Shown here: positions 22,551-37,069 of the stretch, one piece after another | Layout of the letters: each line of letters opens with the position of its first letter | Position numbering within the stretch: position 1 is the first letter of the stretch | Assembly (NCBI GenBank): GCA_019614645.1 | Contig: JABWDB010000005.1 | Span: forward strand, 16,233,001-16,297,000 | Length of the DNA: 64,000 nucleotides | From: Stratiolaelaps scimitus | Lineage: Eukaryota; Arthropoda; Arachnida; Mesostigmata; Laelapidae | Direction of reading: 5' to 3' | Position numbers and translations under genes: made by a program | Notes under the pieces: model-generated | What the model was told of the DNA's origin: nothing | The model's input: only the letters and a program-made list of their open reading frames with translations | Database searches by the model: none

Positions 22551-25280
22551 TGGCGAACCGAACGAACGAAGAAACTAACTGGCACTCGTTGGCGGCGCGC
22601 CTCTATCTCTGTTGTTGCTTGCTCGGGCTGTTTAGCGGTTGGGTCTTTGGTGCTGCAGCAGCAGCTGCTGTTGCTGCTGCCTCTGGCGCGGTACAGCCGT
22701 GTTATCATGTTCCTGAGTCAGGAGCCGCACTAGTGAGACACACTCTCGTACGTAGCAGCAGCAACGGCGGCGGCGGCGGCGGCGGCGATGTTTGCTACGG
22801 GGGATTATTCTTGCTGCCACCACCGCGCGCGCAAGACTGTCCCCAGCGGCGGCAGCGGCCGGAGCCGCGTTGCTTTTGCTTCTTCTGCTATCGCTGTCGG
22901 CGCTGCTGGTTATGCTGGTGAATGTAGATTTTCTCGATCTTCTCTCTTCATTTTCTTTCGATGTCTGTGGAGGGCTAGCGGACTGGCTGCTCCCTGCATC
23001 TCCGCGCTGCCTTATTCCCTCCCCACGTTGGAAATGTCGGCGAGGAGGAGGTGGCGCGCCTGTCCCCCACTAGCGAACGAGCTGTCCACATAGGCAAGCA
23101 AGCAGAATAGAAGTACTGACGGCCTGGACGGTGGCATCGATCGCGGCATTGCGCTGCTGTGCTGGACCAGTGAACGACCAGCAACAGCAGCCGCAGCAAC
23201 AGCAACGAGCAACGATCGACAAGTTCGATCTCCTCGTACAGAGCCAAGGGTTGCTGTGGCCGCTGCTTCCACTGCTGCCAGAGACGTCGTCGTTCCACCC
23301 TGCCGAAGTGCTGCTGTTGTTCTGTCGAAGAAGGCTGCCCGCCGAGTAAACGAAGATCCGTCGCTGCAGTCCGCGTCGTCACGTAAAGGCCACAGTGTGT
23401 TTGTGGCCGGTTCGGAGCGCGCGAACGCTGGAAGAACGCAACGTTCGCCAGGAAGAACGATCGAGTGCCGGTTGACTGACGGTGCCTGTTGGTGTCCGTC
23501 TGTTCAGTGTTGGTGGTGTGCTTCGTTTCGTGGTGCCCTGGGTATCATCCGCCGCCGCCGTGCTGGTATCTCCGTGGTATTAGATCCTTCTTGACTATCT
23601 CCGTTTTCTCCTCCGTCCCGGCATCGTTATTTTACTTGTTCTGTGCGTGCGTATAGATGTTCTGCTGATGCTGATGCTGCTGCACTCGTGGGTTCGTCTG
23701 TCTGACCGGCCATCCGTCCGCTCATCTGTGGGGTCCGCGCGCACAGGCTATTTCGTCGTCACGTCGCCACGAGGCCGTGTATATCTATGAGTGTGTGCGT
23801 GTGTGTGTGTGTGTCTGTAAGACCCGGCACAGAGCGTTAGCATAGCTGGCACAGCTAAATAGAAGGAGGAGGCTATATATTCCTTGTTGTGCATAAGTTT
23901 CGACGTTCGCGGGTCTTGGGAGAACAGGACGAAAAGAAGAAGTGCTGTGCTGGCTGGTCCGTTGTTTGTGTTCATTTCTCCAGCCAGCATACGCTGCACA
24001 AACAGCAGCGCACACATACACACACTCGTATAGGCTCATGTTATTATTGTTGCTGATAGTAGACCGCTGTGATGGTTACGCTCATCGTGGTTAGATGGAG
24101 TTTCGGCCAAGGGTTCGCCGCTGGAATGCGCGCGGCTGACTGCCATAACAAAATCGATATATAGTGATTGAGGTTGGAACGGGGTGCATTGTAGATGGCC
24201 AACCGGTAGAAGTCCAAGGCTAGAACAACAAGGAAGACAGCCCTCTGGAGTGGTGTGAATTGATCGGCAACGCAAGTCTCGCGAACTGTCTGACCGTCCC
24301 GAGAATCACCTCCAAGTTAGTGATTAGTGCGATTCAGCGGTTGCAACGTCTTCGCTTTCGGATTAACGGTGATAGTTCCTCGCCGACGGCGTCGTTCGTG
24401 CCCTTGTGCCGCTACGACCCTTGGTGTGGTCTCTTTGAACGAAGTGTCCTCCATAGTCTAGAGAAGCATTTCGAATCTTGTTGTCCGTGTTTCGCCCCGG
24501 GTCGGGTTCGCCCATTCGGTGTCAGGCGAACCGGTAAAATTCTCGCGAATTTCGCCATCGAGCCAGCTTCATCTGACGAACGTCCGATATTGCTAGATTC
24601 GTGAATTTGGTGTCAAATTCAAGAAGAGAGGATGTCGGAAAAATGGAACCGGGATCAGAGACTTCGTTAGGACGCACTTTGTACCCCCGCTGACCACGTA
24701 CCACTATTGCCGTTGCTGGTCTCGGTCCAGTGTTCGGCCTGTTGTTAGTTCTATCTTTGTTGTTGTTAATCGCATCGTTATTGATATTTCGTCGGTAGTC
24801 TGTTCGCTGGGGCCAGTCATTGTTTTTGGGCCCTGCTCGACCTCGCATGTCGCGCGAGTTGCTCGTTGCTAGCGTGTGTGTGTGTTGCCGAACGCCGGAG
24901 CGCCGTATGCCGATGTAGTAACCGCAGCAAGTGTTGGATTTCTGCTCAATGTTCGCGAAGCGCAAATGACTAATCCGCGCGCGTCAGAGGTATCTCAGCA
25001 GTTCCCGCAGCAGTATTGCATGTCGAGTGACGTGACATCTGTCCGAGTCGGTAGACATTTTCAGTTTCAAGTGCGTGCCCCGCGGATTACAAACATTGCA
25101 CACGGATGACAAACTCGTCGGCTAATATTGAAAGTTGGAGCGCGTTCCGGAACTGGTGAGTGTGCGGGCTTTCTCAGTATACGACACATTCAAATAGCTG
25201 GAACAATATCTCGTCGGAGATCAGAGAGAGAGAAAGAGAAACAAAGAGGGAGATACGGAGGAATAGATTGTATCATTAGT
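22551..25280 (+). other. Intron 6, segment 3: GC-rich, triplet-repeat rich block
   Basis: The density of CpG and of GCT/GCA/GGC triplets is higher than in the flanks, notably at 22655-22685, 22757-22790 and 23185-23215, with a GT tract around 23793-23818. Overlapping open frames occur on both strands, as expected from triplet repeats. A short reading frame ATG 25106 to GTGAGT 25156 looks like a first exon but would create a stop when joined to exon 7. CpG richness could mark an internal promoter, but no core element is visible. Confidence 0.3.
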
Positions 25281-25289
25281 GTAATTAAT

Positions 25290-25326
25290 GATAATAATAA
25301 TAATAATAATTATTATTATTATTATT
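25290..25326. repeat. (AAT)n(ATT)n palindromic microsatellite
   Basis: A run of ATA triplets switches at its centre to TTA triplets, making a nearly perfect 34-36 bp palindrome. Confidence 0.9.
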
Positions 25327-27502
25327 GTTACTATTATTACACGCGAAATTACGTGTCAGTTGCTTCTATATCAACGAAAACGTAGCACACAATGATATGA
25401 GATACCCTCTCCGGTGAGAGTTACACATCTGCGGCCAAATCAAACCCCACTGCATTTGACTGGTGGTAGTCAATCTTTCAAGACATTATCACTAAATAGT
25501 ACGTATTCAATATATGAAAAAACCTTCTATGTATTCTGTCGAATTATAATAACTCGTTCATTTCATTAGAAAAACAGTTGAAACAAACAAACAAAGACAC
25601 ACACACACAAGCACCCAATCAGATACACTGCATATAGCCACATCATTCTTCAATTGCAGTGGTTCTTTGTGGATGATACTAGTAGTAGTAGTGGCCGCCA
25701 TAGCAGTAGTAGCGATAATAATAATCGGTATCCATAATCTCTCGAGAATTCGTCAGTGAAGACACTACTATGGTCCATCTGCGGCGGTAGGATTCAACTC
25801 TCCGCGGATTGGATTCGATTTTGTTGGTTCTCACGCTGCTTTGTGTAAGCAACAGCAGAATGGGTAGCAATGACAGTGGTGTAAGTTTTGACAGGGCGGC
25901 CGCAGACACCCGAAGTGGCTAACGCGGGCCAGAAGGGGATAAAATTGAGTTCTGTAAACAGCAAAAATTCCGAGCGCCGCGGGGCACCCATTCCGCCGCC
26001 TGGAATGGATTTTCGACGGCCGCTGCGACAGCACTAGAGATACACACGCCATGGACATGGAAGAAAGAGGTTTAGCCAAACTATAAGAACAAATGGTAAC
26101 AAGCCGTCTGCATCAACACGCCGACTCGATAGCTGGCCCGCCACGATCGTTGGCTCGATCAGATCACGCGATTGAGGCGTCTTCATTTCATGATGTGTGC
26201 ACAAACTGGTCGGAACGCTGATGCCTGGCTGTGGTGCTGTTGTGGCTGTTGTCGACGCCACAGTCGACAACTCACCTTGGCAGAAACATAGGTGGCCCAG
26301 AAGCGGCCGTCTCGTCAACCGTACCCCTGTAGGATGCTGGTCCTATTGCTGGTTGTCCCAACGAGAGTCACAAGTACACACCACAGATGGATGGGCATAG
26401 ATCGATCTGCAGATTTCGTTAGGCCTGTTAGTGGCTGGCGAACGATTGGTACAACTGGTGACCACCACTGGTGTCGACTCCCGTTATTTTTTTTTTTGCC
26501 AAACATGAACCAGCAACAAAAGTTCAATGGACCCGACATTCATATGATGATTTTTCATTAACGCCTAATGAGATGTGTATGTGGACAATGCAGCCCGAAA
26601 TTAGCTCGGAGTTTTGATGGCTAGTAATAATGGAACGTGGTAGATTTAAATTGGATGGCCGACATCTCCCGACCAGGGGGCCATGGTGTTGTATGCCGAA
26701 ATTAAATTACAGCGCGATAGTTTTTGTCGTTCATAAAGTTTCATCGTTCACTGAGACGGTGGACCGCCTGAATTTAAGGCTTGAATAGTTGCCACGGAAC
26801 AGTATTAGCGTTAGCTGGAGCATGAGAACCGAATTTGGAACTATTCACCAATGGCCATCAGGGATATCAAAGACCCCCCAGCAAAGTTTCATGCTGTCTC
26901 ATCCAGTGGAACAGCGATCTGAGGGTGAGTGACCTAGAATGCCTCGGTCTGGGTTCGATTGCACACGATCTATTAAGATATGTCGAAGAGCAGTCGGAAA
27001 AATCGTGGAAAAATCCTTACAAGCAATGGGCAAAAGAGCTGAACGATCAGCGCTTCGGCCTGCCATAACTCTGTACGCTATGCCGATAGCCAGTGCAACG
27101 CACAAAAACGGTCACTATTTGCTTTATGTAAAACGATTTCTGGGAAAACGTCCCCGAGAAGGCGATCTCGAGAAGCCGCATCAAGAGCGAAATTTTAGCC
27201 GATGACAAATCATTTCTTCGTAACCGTGAGCAAAAAATAGCGAGAGTTTCGGCCTCAAGCGGGTTGTTGTTGTTTGTGTGTGTGTGTTAGTCAGTCGGCG
27301 AACTTAGCTCAGAGAACGATTCAAATGAACAAATCGTAATATCGGGTTTTTCGCATAAAATGAATAATGCTAATAATATGCTTGTCCTTTCTTGTGATTT
27401 GTGTTGATCTTCTCAATGCGACCATAACTAGTTTCACTATCGACCACTTAGTGAAAAACGAGCTATCGATAATTGCAACCAGCTGTACTATAATAAATTC
27501 TC

Positions 27503-27566
27503 CGGGCTGACCCACAGCCAATATTTAACGTCCACGGTACTGCTTTTAGCATTGCTTCGTACGACG
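27503..27566 (-). repeat. Dispersed repeat of about 65 bp, copy 2 (inverted)
   Basis: This is the inverted partner of 9743-9809, inside intron 6. With 17.7 kb between them, the two are more likely separate insertions of one family than the two ends of one element. Confidence 0.7.
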
Positions 27567-27946
27567 GCTGCACTAACTCAATGGAACAAAATACGCCTTT
27601 CGAAATTGGCAACAGTGGCTGGTGATCACTTGCTGCGCAGACATGATATCCGATTTAAGGAACCTTGATTTTTTCTTTGTCTAACAAACATCTATTATAA
27701 AATCGTTCGCGGTGCAGCACTTCATAGGGGTGATAGTACTGCATCGAACAGATTTGAAACCTATAATATGTATATATATATATATATAGGATTGCTTATG
27801 GTCTATCCAGCGGCTTAACGAAGGGATACGCCATACATCAAAGTCTTCCTTAAAACATCAATGCCGCCGCCGTCGTCATTGCGGGATGCCTTTATTGCCC
27901 ACACGCACCTAAGTATCGGCGTTGATGAGAACGTTCACTCAAAACC

Positions 27947-28072
<126 letters not shown>

Positions 28073-31000
28073 TTAATTTTTTAATTTTTAAAATTTTTCC
28101 TCTATCCGCTTTGTGAAATATTCAGCGACGCCCGTAGCATCTGCCCGTACTGTACCGGTGTGGCTGGATTTTCACTGCAAACGTCGACTTTGATCGCTGC
28201 CTGTCTCTCTCGTTTCAACGCAGCACAATCCAAGACGACTGCGAAATAACCAGCGTAGTGGCGATTAGTCATGCTACCCTCAGCTATCGTTCCTCTCGGG
28301 TTTCTTTCGAGCGCATGCCTAAGCCAATGTAAGCGTCCGTAAGCCAGACATACTTCAATGCGTGATCGCTCCCAAGCCGGCGAGTAAGCGAACGCGTATC
28401 TGCTGAGATGTTTGTCTCGACCTAAACGAATGAACCGTTCGTATTGAGCGTTCCAACGAGCTCACGTCAAAGCGTTACACATTTAGACGTCCTAGAAGAC
28501 GGCTGACAAAGTCCACACTAACCTGGAGGATCGGTAACTAACCCTTGTTTTCGGTAGCATAAATATAATAGATGATGCACTCCCGTGGCTTTTGATTTTA
28601 GTCTGACGTCTCTATAATAATAATTGTAATAATATTATAATTATTTTGACGGTTAGGCGGGTTCGGATTTACTACTCCACTATAAATATGCGTTCCCTAT
28701 CATTAATTAGCACCATCAAATGAACGGCGTATCAAACAATTCAACGGCATGCACGGCGAACACAGCTGAATTTCCAAAGTAAGATCGCATCAGAAGAAGC
28801 CGCGCCGCATGGCCATTTCTACCGTGTCAGCCAACACCAGCACCAACTGACCCTGATGGTACACCCTGTCGTACATTGTACATGTATACAGTACAACTAT
28901 GTGGTATAGATGACACTTCATATCGTATTTATTCGTGCGTTGAACGAGCCAGGAAGAGGTAGATATACCGCAAGAGACGTCATCACCACCCTTGATACGA
29001 TAGCACATACCCAATTTTTGGTTTAGACTGAGAGATGTATATATATATATATATATATAACGCGCGTGTACATTAGTCATGATGCCGGTCACACCATGTC
29101 GCCCTTAAAAAACGTCCAGATGAAGATGAACACCCAGAATATATATATATATATATATCTGTATTATTTCTACATGTAAGTGGCGTCTCATTCAATCCCG
29201 CCGCTTGTCTCTGGGTGTGTCCTGTGTGCTGGTGATGATAATGCTGCTGCTGATGATGATGTCGGTGGTTGGTTGCTTGCTTGCTTGGTCGATGTTGATT
29301 TCATTTATTTTCGGCCGGAAGACACGCACCACGGTCGGCAGGAAACACCAGAGAATGCCACGAAGAGAAGGGCGTCACTTTCGGTTGGCACCACCGATCC
29401 GGCCCTGTGTCAGTGCCAGACGCTTCCAGAGTTATCATCGTCCGCAGCAGCAGAAGCAGATAGATCGAAAAAGATGTAGGGAGTCATGTAGGCGCTAGGC
29501 TCCGTCTAACATCCGCGAGGTAAAATCTGCTGCTGGTAAGGCGGCGGCGGCGGCGGCGGCGGAAGCCGCAGCGGCTGCACAACCAGCAGCACTCGAAGCT
29601 GCTGCTGCTGGTGATGGCCATCTTTATTTCCATAATTTTGAATGACGCGAAATGAAACGCCCTTCAGCCAATTGTGTAAACCAAACATCTGCTGTTCTGT
29701 TTCGATTACTGATTTGACATGGTGTGGCCACCCGGTGGGTTTTCCCGGGACGGCATTCTCCGACGAGACGTTCGGCCTGAAACGTCACAGCTCTCTCGCC
29801 GATCGGGCCGGCGATACCATTTCTCTCTACTGCTGCGTGCAAAGTCTCCCTCTGCCGGTATACAGGAGTAAATAATAAAGGTAACGCCAGCGGCCCACAG
29901 GACCAAAAAGCAAACCTATTTGTACAAAGTGAGCAATGCAATGAAGTTCGGTACACATCGCTCCGGATGCGGCAGTCAGATCCGTGTCTCTGCCTTGCTA
30001 ATGAGACGTGGCAGCCGTCAGCAGGCTTACACGGTCAAACGGGAGTGTCATCACTGACGAGTCAGCTCGCTGGCTGGATGATGATGTGACTTGGCGATTG
30101 TGGATCATGTGAACGCCATGTAACAATGTACGACAATGCAACAAAACTAATCACTCCTAGCACTGCCGTCTAATTATGTGGCGTTCGTACCCGAAAAATG
30201 TCTCACAAACAATAGATATAAATAGTATTGTGTAGACATGCGTACGGGTGATGTTGACACGTCATTATTATCTGGCTCTTGGTATATCAGCCCGGTATCA
30301 TTTGGGTGGCGTTGCTTGCTACACGTACATCTAGCTCATGCATAGTAACTATGATAACAGACTTATTTTCACATGAATAATAATATGCGAGGATAGATTT
30401 TTCTATTCGAATAATTCCGGGGGCAGTATCGAGCAATAGGCGGCTTTGTCTCGCGAGTTGGTCCGTCATATCATCTGTATTTGGGTGATAACAATTACTC
30501 ATTTATGAGCTATGTTTTGAGTGAATAGGCAGCGCTATTGGGTCGAATGTCCCACTTTTACTTCGACAGCAAATCGCTGGCACAGGCATTGTCTCAGACG
30601 TTGTCATCTCATTTCTACTTGAACCTTTATCTCTAATATTTTATATTGTATCATAGCCTGTCGTCCGCTCTCAACTCCAATACTGAATGCTCTTCAATTT
30701 TACAACCTACCGATCTCAGCAGCCTGCCAGTCGCAATGGCGTTTATATTCTTAATGATAATGGAATGAGATCGATTATGCCAATCCTATTGTGGGTAGTC
30801 ATTTGATTCTCTGTCTGTTGAGTTAGAGTTTACTCTCCTGGGGAAAACCACCTATTGACAGAACACAGCGGACGGTTGTACCGTAGCCGTGAATCGAGCG
30901 TCCGTAGCGCATCAGCGATAGTAACGAGAAAATGTCTTGGAAATTCTTTCGACCTGAGAGCCGTTGATATCTTGATCGGCCGCTGGTTGAAAGCGGAACG

Positions 31001-31252
31001 ACGTCTACGTAGTTACGAGCGATACACGGTAGTTGATATAATATAACACATTTGATTTTTGCCATTTTGCATAGTAGTATAATACAATCACTCGTTTACT
31101 CTCGTTTCGTATTTTCAATTTCCCCATTATAATATCACCACAGCCATCAGTAGCAGCAGCAGCATATGAAATTGGCTGTACCAACTGGCGTCATATATGA
31201 TCTCATGCGCGAACAATTTACACAACGGCTGCATTAGTCACATCATCCTCAC

Positions 31253-31294
<42 letters not shown>

Positions 31295-32954
31295 TCTTTT
31301 TTATAATATTGATATGAGATAACAAATACAACCAACTATTTACACAGTATCAGTATCATCCGCACGTTGCAAACATGTCAGCTTCTGTCGACGACTCTGC
31401 TGCAAGGAGTCACGGAAGCTGGCTGGCACTACTACAAATACACATGGGGTGACTAGATCTATTGAGTGTTCATTAATAGAACCCATTCCTCTAACTACTG
31501 CGCAGTGTGCACTTTTCGATTATGAATGAGGGTGAATGAGATTAAGGCAAGAAAACACAACCACGCCGTTGATGAGCACCCCGTGCGTGTGCTGGGTGAT
31601 GGAATTCCCAGAGCGTTGATCGAGTCAAAAAGTGAATCAGTGGATAACAGTGAACGGCCATTATAATCATCTAATCGTCCCCTGTTGCAGTGGCTGTACC
31701 AGCAGTGGCCGTAACGGTCCGTACCTGCTGCGGAGTATCAGCAAGAACGTGCGGACCCTATACGTCACGTGTAGACCCCCTTGCGAGCTCTCCTTCCCTT
31801 CAACTAACATAAAATCCACTACAGATCAGCATCGCGTTCTGATTCGCACAACAACCACCGACACCTCCACCTCAGCTGCCGCCACCACCACCACAACCAT
31901 CACTAGTTGTACTACACTACATCTGGTCGCTATCGTTGTAGTAGCAGCTAGTTCTGAAGTTCTCTTTAGCATGTGATCGCGTGTAGGCAGTCACCACCCG
32001 CCGCTGCTGACTGGTATGAATTTTCTTCGACGTCCAACCCCGTCGGTGCTATTGCCGGCGTTCGCCGACAACCCGCCACTTAACCTGCTAAATGCCTATG
32101 GTAGTTGGTGTCAGGAATGTGAATTCCTCAATGTTTTTACCACATACAGAGCAACGCAGCAGCAACAGCAGCCAACAGTCAGCTATCGCTGGTCACCCGC
32201 TAACTTTGTAGAATGCTACAACACTGCGTCACCTCAGTTACTTACGTGATGATGGCGACGTATACCACTGCCCACAAGATGATATTCAAGCTACTGGTGC
32301 TGCTATTTAGGTGGGACGACTGGCTGCCTTTTTTACCTGACGGGGGCGGTGCGGTTTTCAAGTGTCGACGAACGGCTACACACGACTACAATATTCTACG
32401 AATATTGACCGGGTACATTAATTACAATGGCGGAATTACAGCCCATGTCCATCAACAACAACGTCATCGAGCGCCTGGCAGGTGCATTCGAAGCGAAATA
32501 AATACAGAGAGAGAGCGTGTGCATCAGACGAATGTGATCAGGAAAGAGACCGGTTATCAGCAGCAGCAGTAGTAGTATTATAGTATTACTTATTTTTATC
32601 AACTATGCGACTTTGTTCTTGGCACCCTCCCGCCGCGACTGATTCGCTATGCCATGTATCCTATGTCTCTGTTTGCAGTTAGTGATTTCGTTAGTGAGAT
32701 CTGCCTCTGTCCGTCCGTCCGCCCGATCCGTCTGACAATGAATGAACAACAAAGAGTAAAAAGTCTGCTCTCGTCAGCATTTCGTGTGCGCACCCGAGAG
32801 ATTATTTCGCGTTGCTTTCTTTCAATTCTCGTTTGTGATCCTTTGATTACAGCATAATCACACCCCGTATATATATATTTGTTCCATTTGTTCCATGGGT
32901 TGGGGGACTATATATATATATATATATATTATACACATTGCTTGATTACTGCCG

Positions 32955-32978
32955 CAGCAGCAGCAGCTGCTGCTGCTG
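32955..32978. repeat. (CAG)4(CTG)4 perfect palindrome
   Basis: Four CAG units directly followed by four CTG units form a self-complementary 24-bp block with a possible hairpin. Confidence 0.9.
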
Positions 32979-35900
32979 GGTGTGCCGTTCGCACAGAATA
33001 CTATACTCCCGACTTGTGGCTGTGGCCATGGGAGTGTCCCGTTAACTAGACATAGCTAGCCGCCGCCGCGTCCTCCTCCGCCGCCACCACCACCGCATGA
33101 ATGCTAGAGTGATCGCTCGTTGGAACTACGCGCGCGACAGTCGGGTGTTTCACTCGCAATTCGCAGTTAGCAAGCGGCTTTTCTTGCCACTACATATCTA
33201 GAATAACACTACAACAGCTACTCCGGTTGTGTGTCCAGCTGGAAGCCCGTCCATCTGACTGGCACGGCAGAGGGAGGCAATCCGTCGAATATTTTTTGTC
33301 TAATTTTTCCTTAAATGCGGCACAGCTAGACCATCAGGGGTGGGGGGGGGGGCTCTATCAAAGCATGCCCGCATGATTAGTACATTATCATTATTAGGAG
33401 AAGCCGCTACTGTCGGCACAATCGAGCCAACAACCACCTCACCTGTTCTTGCCCCAGCTCACCGTGGTGTCTAGACAGCGAGCTAACCAGATTGAACGGG
33501 GCCGCTATTCAAAAGTAAACGTTTTGGCGATGGGAATTACTACTACCGCCGCCGCCGCCGGCGGCATTGCTTCTACCCGCGGACAACGCAAAAAATAACG
33601 CCCACCGAAGCCGAAAGTAAGACATTAGTCGATTATATCCAAACATAGAGCGTTCCTGGATCTCGCGTGGTCGACCCTAAGGCTGCGCTTATGCCACCTG
33701 AAAACGGTTAAACTCAGCAATTTCCAATGGCAATTGTTTTTTCGCCCGATATCTGATGACGACGACTCATCGGGGGCTGACGATTACAAATTGTTTGATT
33801 TTTTGGCCTGACGATCACTGAAGTCGTCATCGTTTTCAGCCTCAGCAGCAGCAACAATAACGCCAGGAACATTACCATGTGTAGCCACACCTTGCACAGA
33901 CTGAGGTGTGAGCATTTCTTGAATGGCATTAAGCTTCCGATTGCGATCTTACGTCTAAATTCCTGCTGCCATTGCAGCTGCACGAGTTGCAATTTGGGCT
34001 AGGACCGCCGGGATTTACTTGTCCACGTGATTTGTGGGGAAGTGATGGGAGGCGTGTTAGATTCTTGCGTTAATCGCTGGCCATCGACAAAGTGGCAGCA
34101 CGGCTGAAGTTTGCTTTCATTTTTATACTTGTAGCATAACAATGGCACCATTACGATGCGGGAACAAGCCGCAGTTTATCGGGCAAGTTATCCATTACGA
34201 CGACGCAGCTCTCTTGCTGCTGATGTAACTTGCGTGGATCGCCTGCAATCGCTACAATCGTCAGCGCTATAGATATGACCGCTTGCCATTATGGTGGTCC
34301 CCTTCAGTTCGTCTCGTTGCCCGCTATTCCCCCGTTACTGTGCGATTGATATTGTCCACACTCTGCCTCCTGGACCAATCGTTGAACCTCGCGAACCTTG
34401 TTACGATCTTCCAATGTTCGTTTGCATAATAATAATAATAATAAAATAGGCTTTCTTTTTGTTTCACGGCGTGTGTGTGTGTGTGTGCGTGTACTGTACG
34501 TCACGTCGCATGCTGCATTCTATAAGGTATGATACTAAGTTTAGCACAGATCCACAAGCCGTTATGTTATGATTATTATTCTTTGTCCTGCTGTAACCTG
34601 TTGCCATCGTAGGCTGCTTGCCGCCGCCACTTGTCTGCTTATATCTGGGTATTAGTGATTTCGAGCATCTGCTCGTTCTCCCAATACATTTTTCAACACC
34701 TTCCGAGCCATCTATTCGGTTCATTTATGCCTGTTGTGTTCAATCGCGTCAAACAACCACGATTGCACAAAACTTGCTCGAACCTGTGATGATAATTCGC
34801 CAATTTTACTGCCACTGTCAGCTTTGCCCAACCCGAATTGGTCAAAACGGTCTGTGCCACCGCCGCCGCCGCCGCTGTTATTTTGTTTTATTTGTAGCTA
34901 CTTCACGCGTTATTTAGCAGTGCATATATGATTTTCATCAGCGGTTAAGTTGGGCTATCACCTTATCATCATCGTCGTCGTAGTTTAAGGGCATCCCCCC
35001 GTCGCCGCCAGCAAACGATCGTCGCAGAGTGAAGAATCGTACGAATTTATCCAGCCACAGAAAGAAAATGGCGCTGTTTCATCGCTGCAACGACGCTGTT
35101 GCAGCAGGGTCATTTTGTGACATTTTGCTAACACCTTGGTCACTAACGCCAGGCGTTTTTCATCGAAGCTAACGAAATATGGGATTCGGCTAAGCGGTGT
35201 AGGTTCGCCTTCCTACAGTCTCCTGTGTCTGCGTAGTATGTAATTTTAATCTTTGTTTGAAAGTTGGCTTCGCCTGTGCCAACTATTTTGCTTCGGCTAA
35301 AAACATCGAAACATGAAGAAAAAACCGGAGACCCTCACTAAATCAGAGAGAACAGCTGCCGGCGCTCCTACAGAATACCACTACAGAAACAACAGCGTCG
35401 TATGTAAAGATATATAATTTAGCCAAATCGTTATTATTTTCATTTTTACACCTAATCATAATTGCAATAATAGGCATCGCGGTGACGTCAACCAATGACA
35501 GCTACAGCTGACACATAATAATCATCTGCCTACTGCTGTAGTTGCTGCTGCTTCTGTCCAATTATTTATTTATTTATTCAAATGGCTGTTATAGCTATCT
35601 TTTTCGCCTTGCCTCCCTCTGTTTGTTCCCTGATCAACACGAGGACAATTATTAAAGATGCATAATGGTCATTTCGTCTCTTATTATTATATTGCTACTA
35701 ATCGGCTATTGTGATCGGGGGAAAAGAGGCGTGCGACAGTTCAAACTCAGGGGGGGGTGGCTGATTTACGGCGAATATCGGAGGGGATCACTTAGGAAGA
35801 TACCCCCAAAACACTTAGTGACGATGCGGTACGCCCACAGCCTCCACGCACACTTAGACATTCACAGTTTGACCGAATCGAGCTGAGGCGAAGCGCTTTT

Positions 35901-37037
35901 TCCATTACCACCTTCTTCTTCCTGCTGCTGTTGTTGTTGTTGCTATCTGTGCTCGCAGACTCAAAAGGCTACTCGCCAGCATAAGTGATCACTCCTGTCC
36001 ATTATTCTACCCTCGGAACAGCTCTGAACCCTGCTAGAAGTTGCTGTACGCAAGTATTGTGTGCGGCTTTTTCTAGGGGCATTGTCGTTACTGGCATCTA
36101 GGAGTAACTCACAGACATCACTGCCCTGCTAGCGACTGGCTGGCACCGTTGAAGACATGAATTGTATATATGATAGTTCATCTATATAACATCCATTCAC
36201 CGTACGGCACCGCAGCTCCCACGATGTATCCAGCTGTCGATCCAACCCGTCTGCTATCGGCAGCGGCAGTGGGAGCGGTGCCTCAGCGGCCAGAAACGCA
36301 ATCACTGGCTATGTACAGTGGAATAGAATAGAATATATGGTGCTAATGTGTATGCGTAACGACACTGTCTGCTAATGTTCACCCGTCGATTCGTTCGTGA
36401 CGATAGCAAACAGTCATACACGAACTAAATCCACAGTATGATATGTAATTGCCCATACGTACAAGACGCTAAGCGTGTGTGTGTGTGTGTGCGTGAGCTG
36501 TTCAACAGTGACCATCACTATATTCAGCATCAGCATTAATATCATCAGAGCGGCATTGTCACTTGGGACATATCCAAATGTATGCCATAATTTTTAATTT
36601 ATTGTAGGTGTTCGGTGGGCAGTACCAGGAGCAGTAGCATCAATTGAACGAGAGCGTTCGTTGCGGGTATTGTTATTATAAGCGATTTGTCGTCGGTTAA
36701 AGACTTTGTTGTCGACAGGCCGGCCAGCTGGAGAACTAAGATGTTACTCGGTATCAATCTATGTACGTGCGTGTCCGTTTATGCGGAATAAAAAAAAGTT
36801 GATGTGTTCGCGTGAGTGCTGTCCTTCGCGAGCGTTGCATCAGGCCACGAATATGCATTTTATCAATGAATATGAATTTTTGGTTGATGTTTTCGTCATA
36901 TTATTATTATTATTCATTATCACTTGACAAAAACTGCGACCTCTTTCGAGATTTCATTTCACACTCGTTATTATTGAGCGGATGTATGTGTAATGCGATG
37001 GACACACCGCACTGGGCTGGACAGTGTGGCGAATATA

Positions 37038-37069
<32 letters not shown>

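Noticed and set aside
25106..25155. Short ATG frame ending at a strong GTGAGT donor
   Set aside because: It ends TG; joined to exon 7, which starts with A, it makes a TGA stop, so it cannot be a coding first exon of this gene.
26930..26965. B-box-like GGGTTCGATTGC
   Set aside because: No matching A-box upstream and no acceptor-stem pairing.
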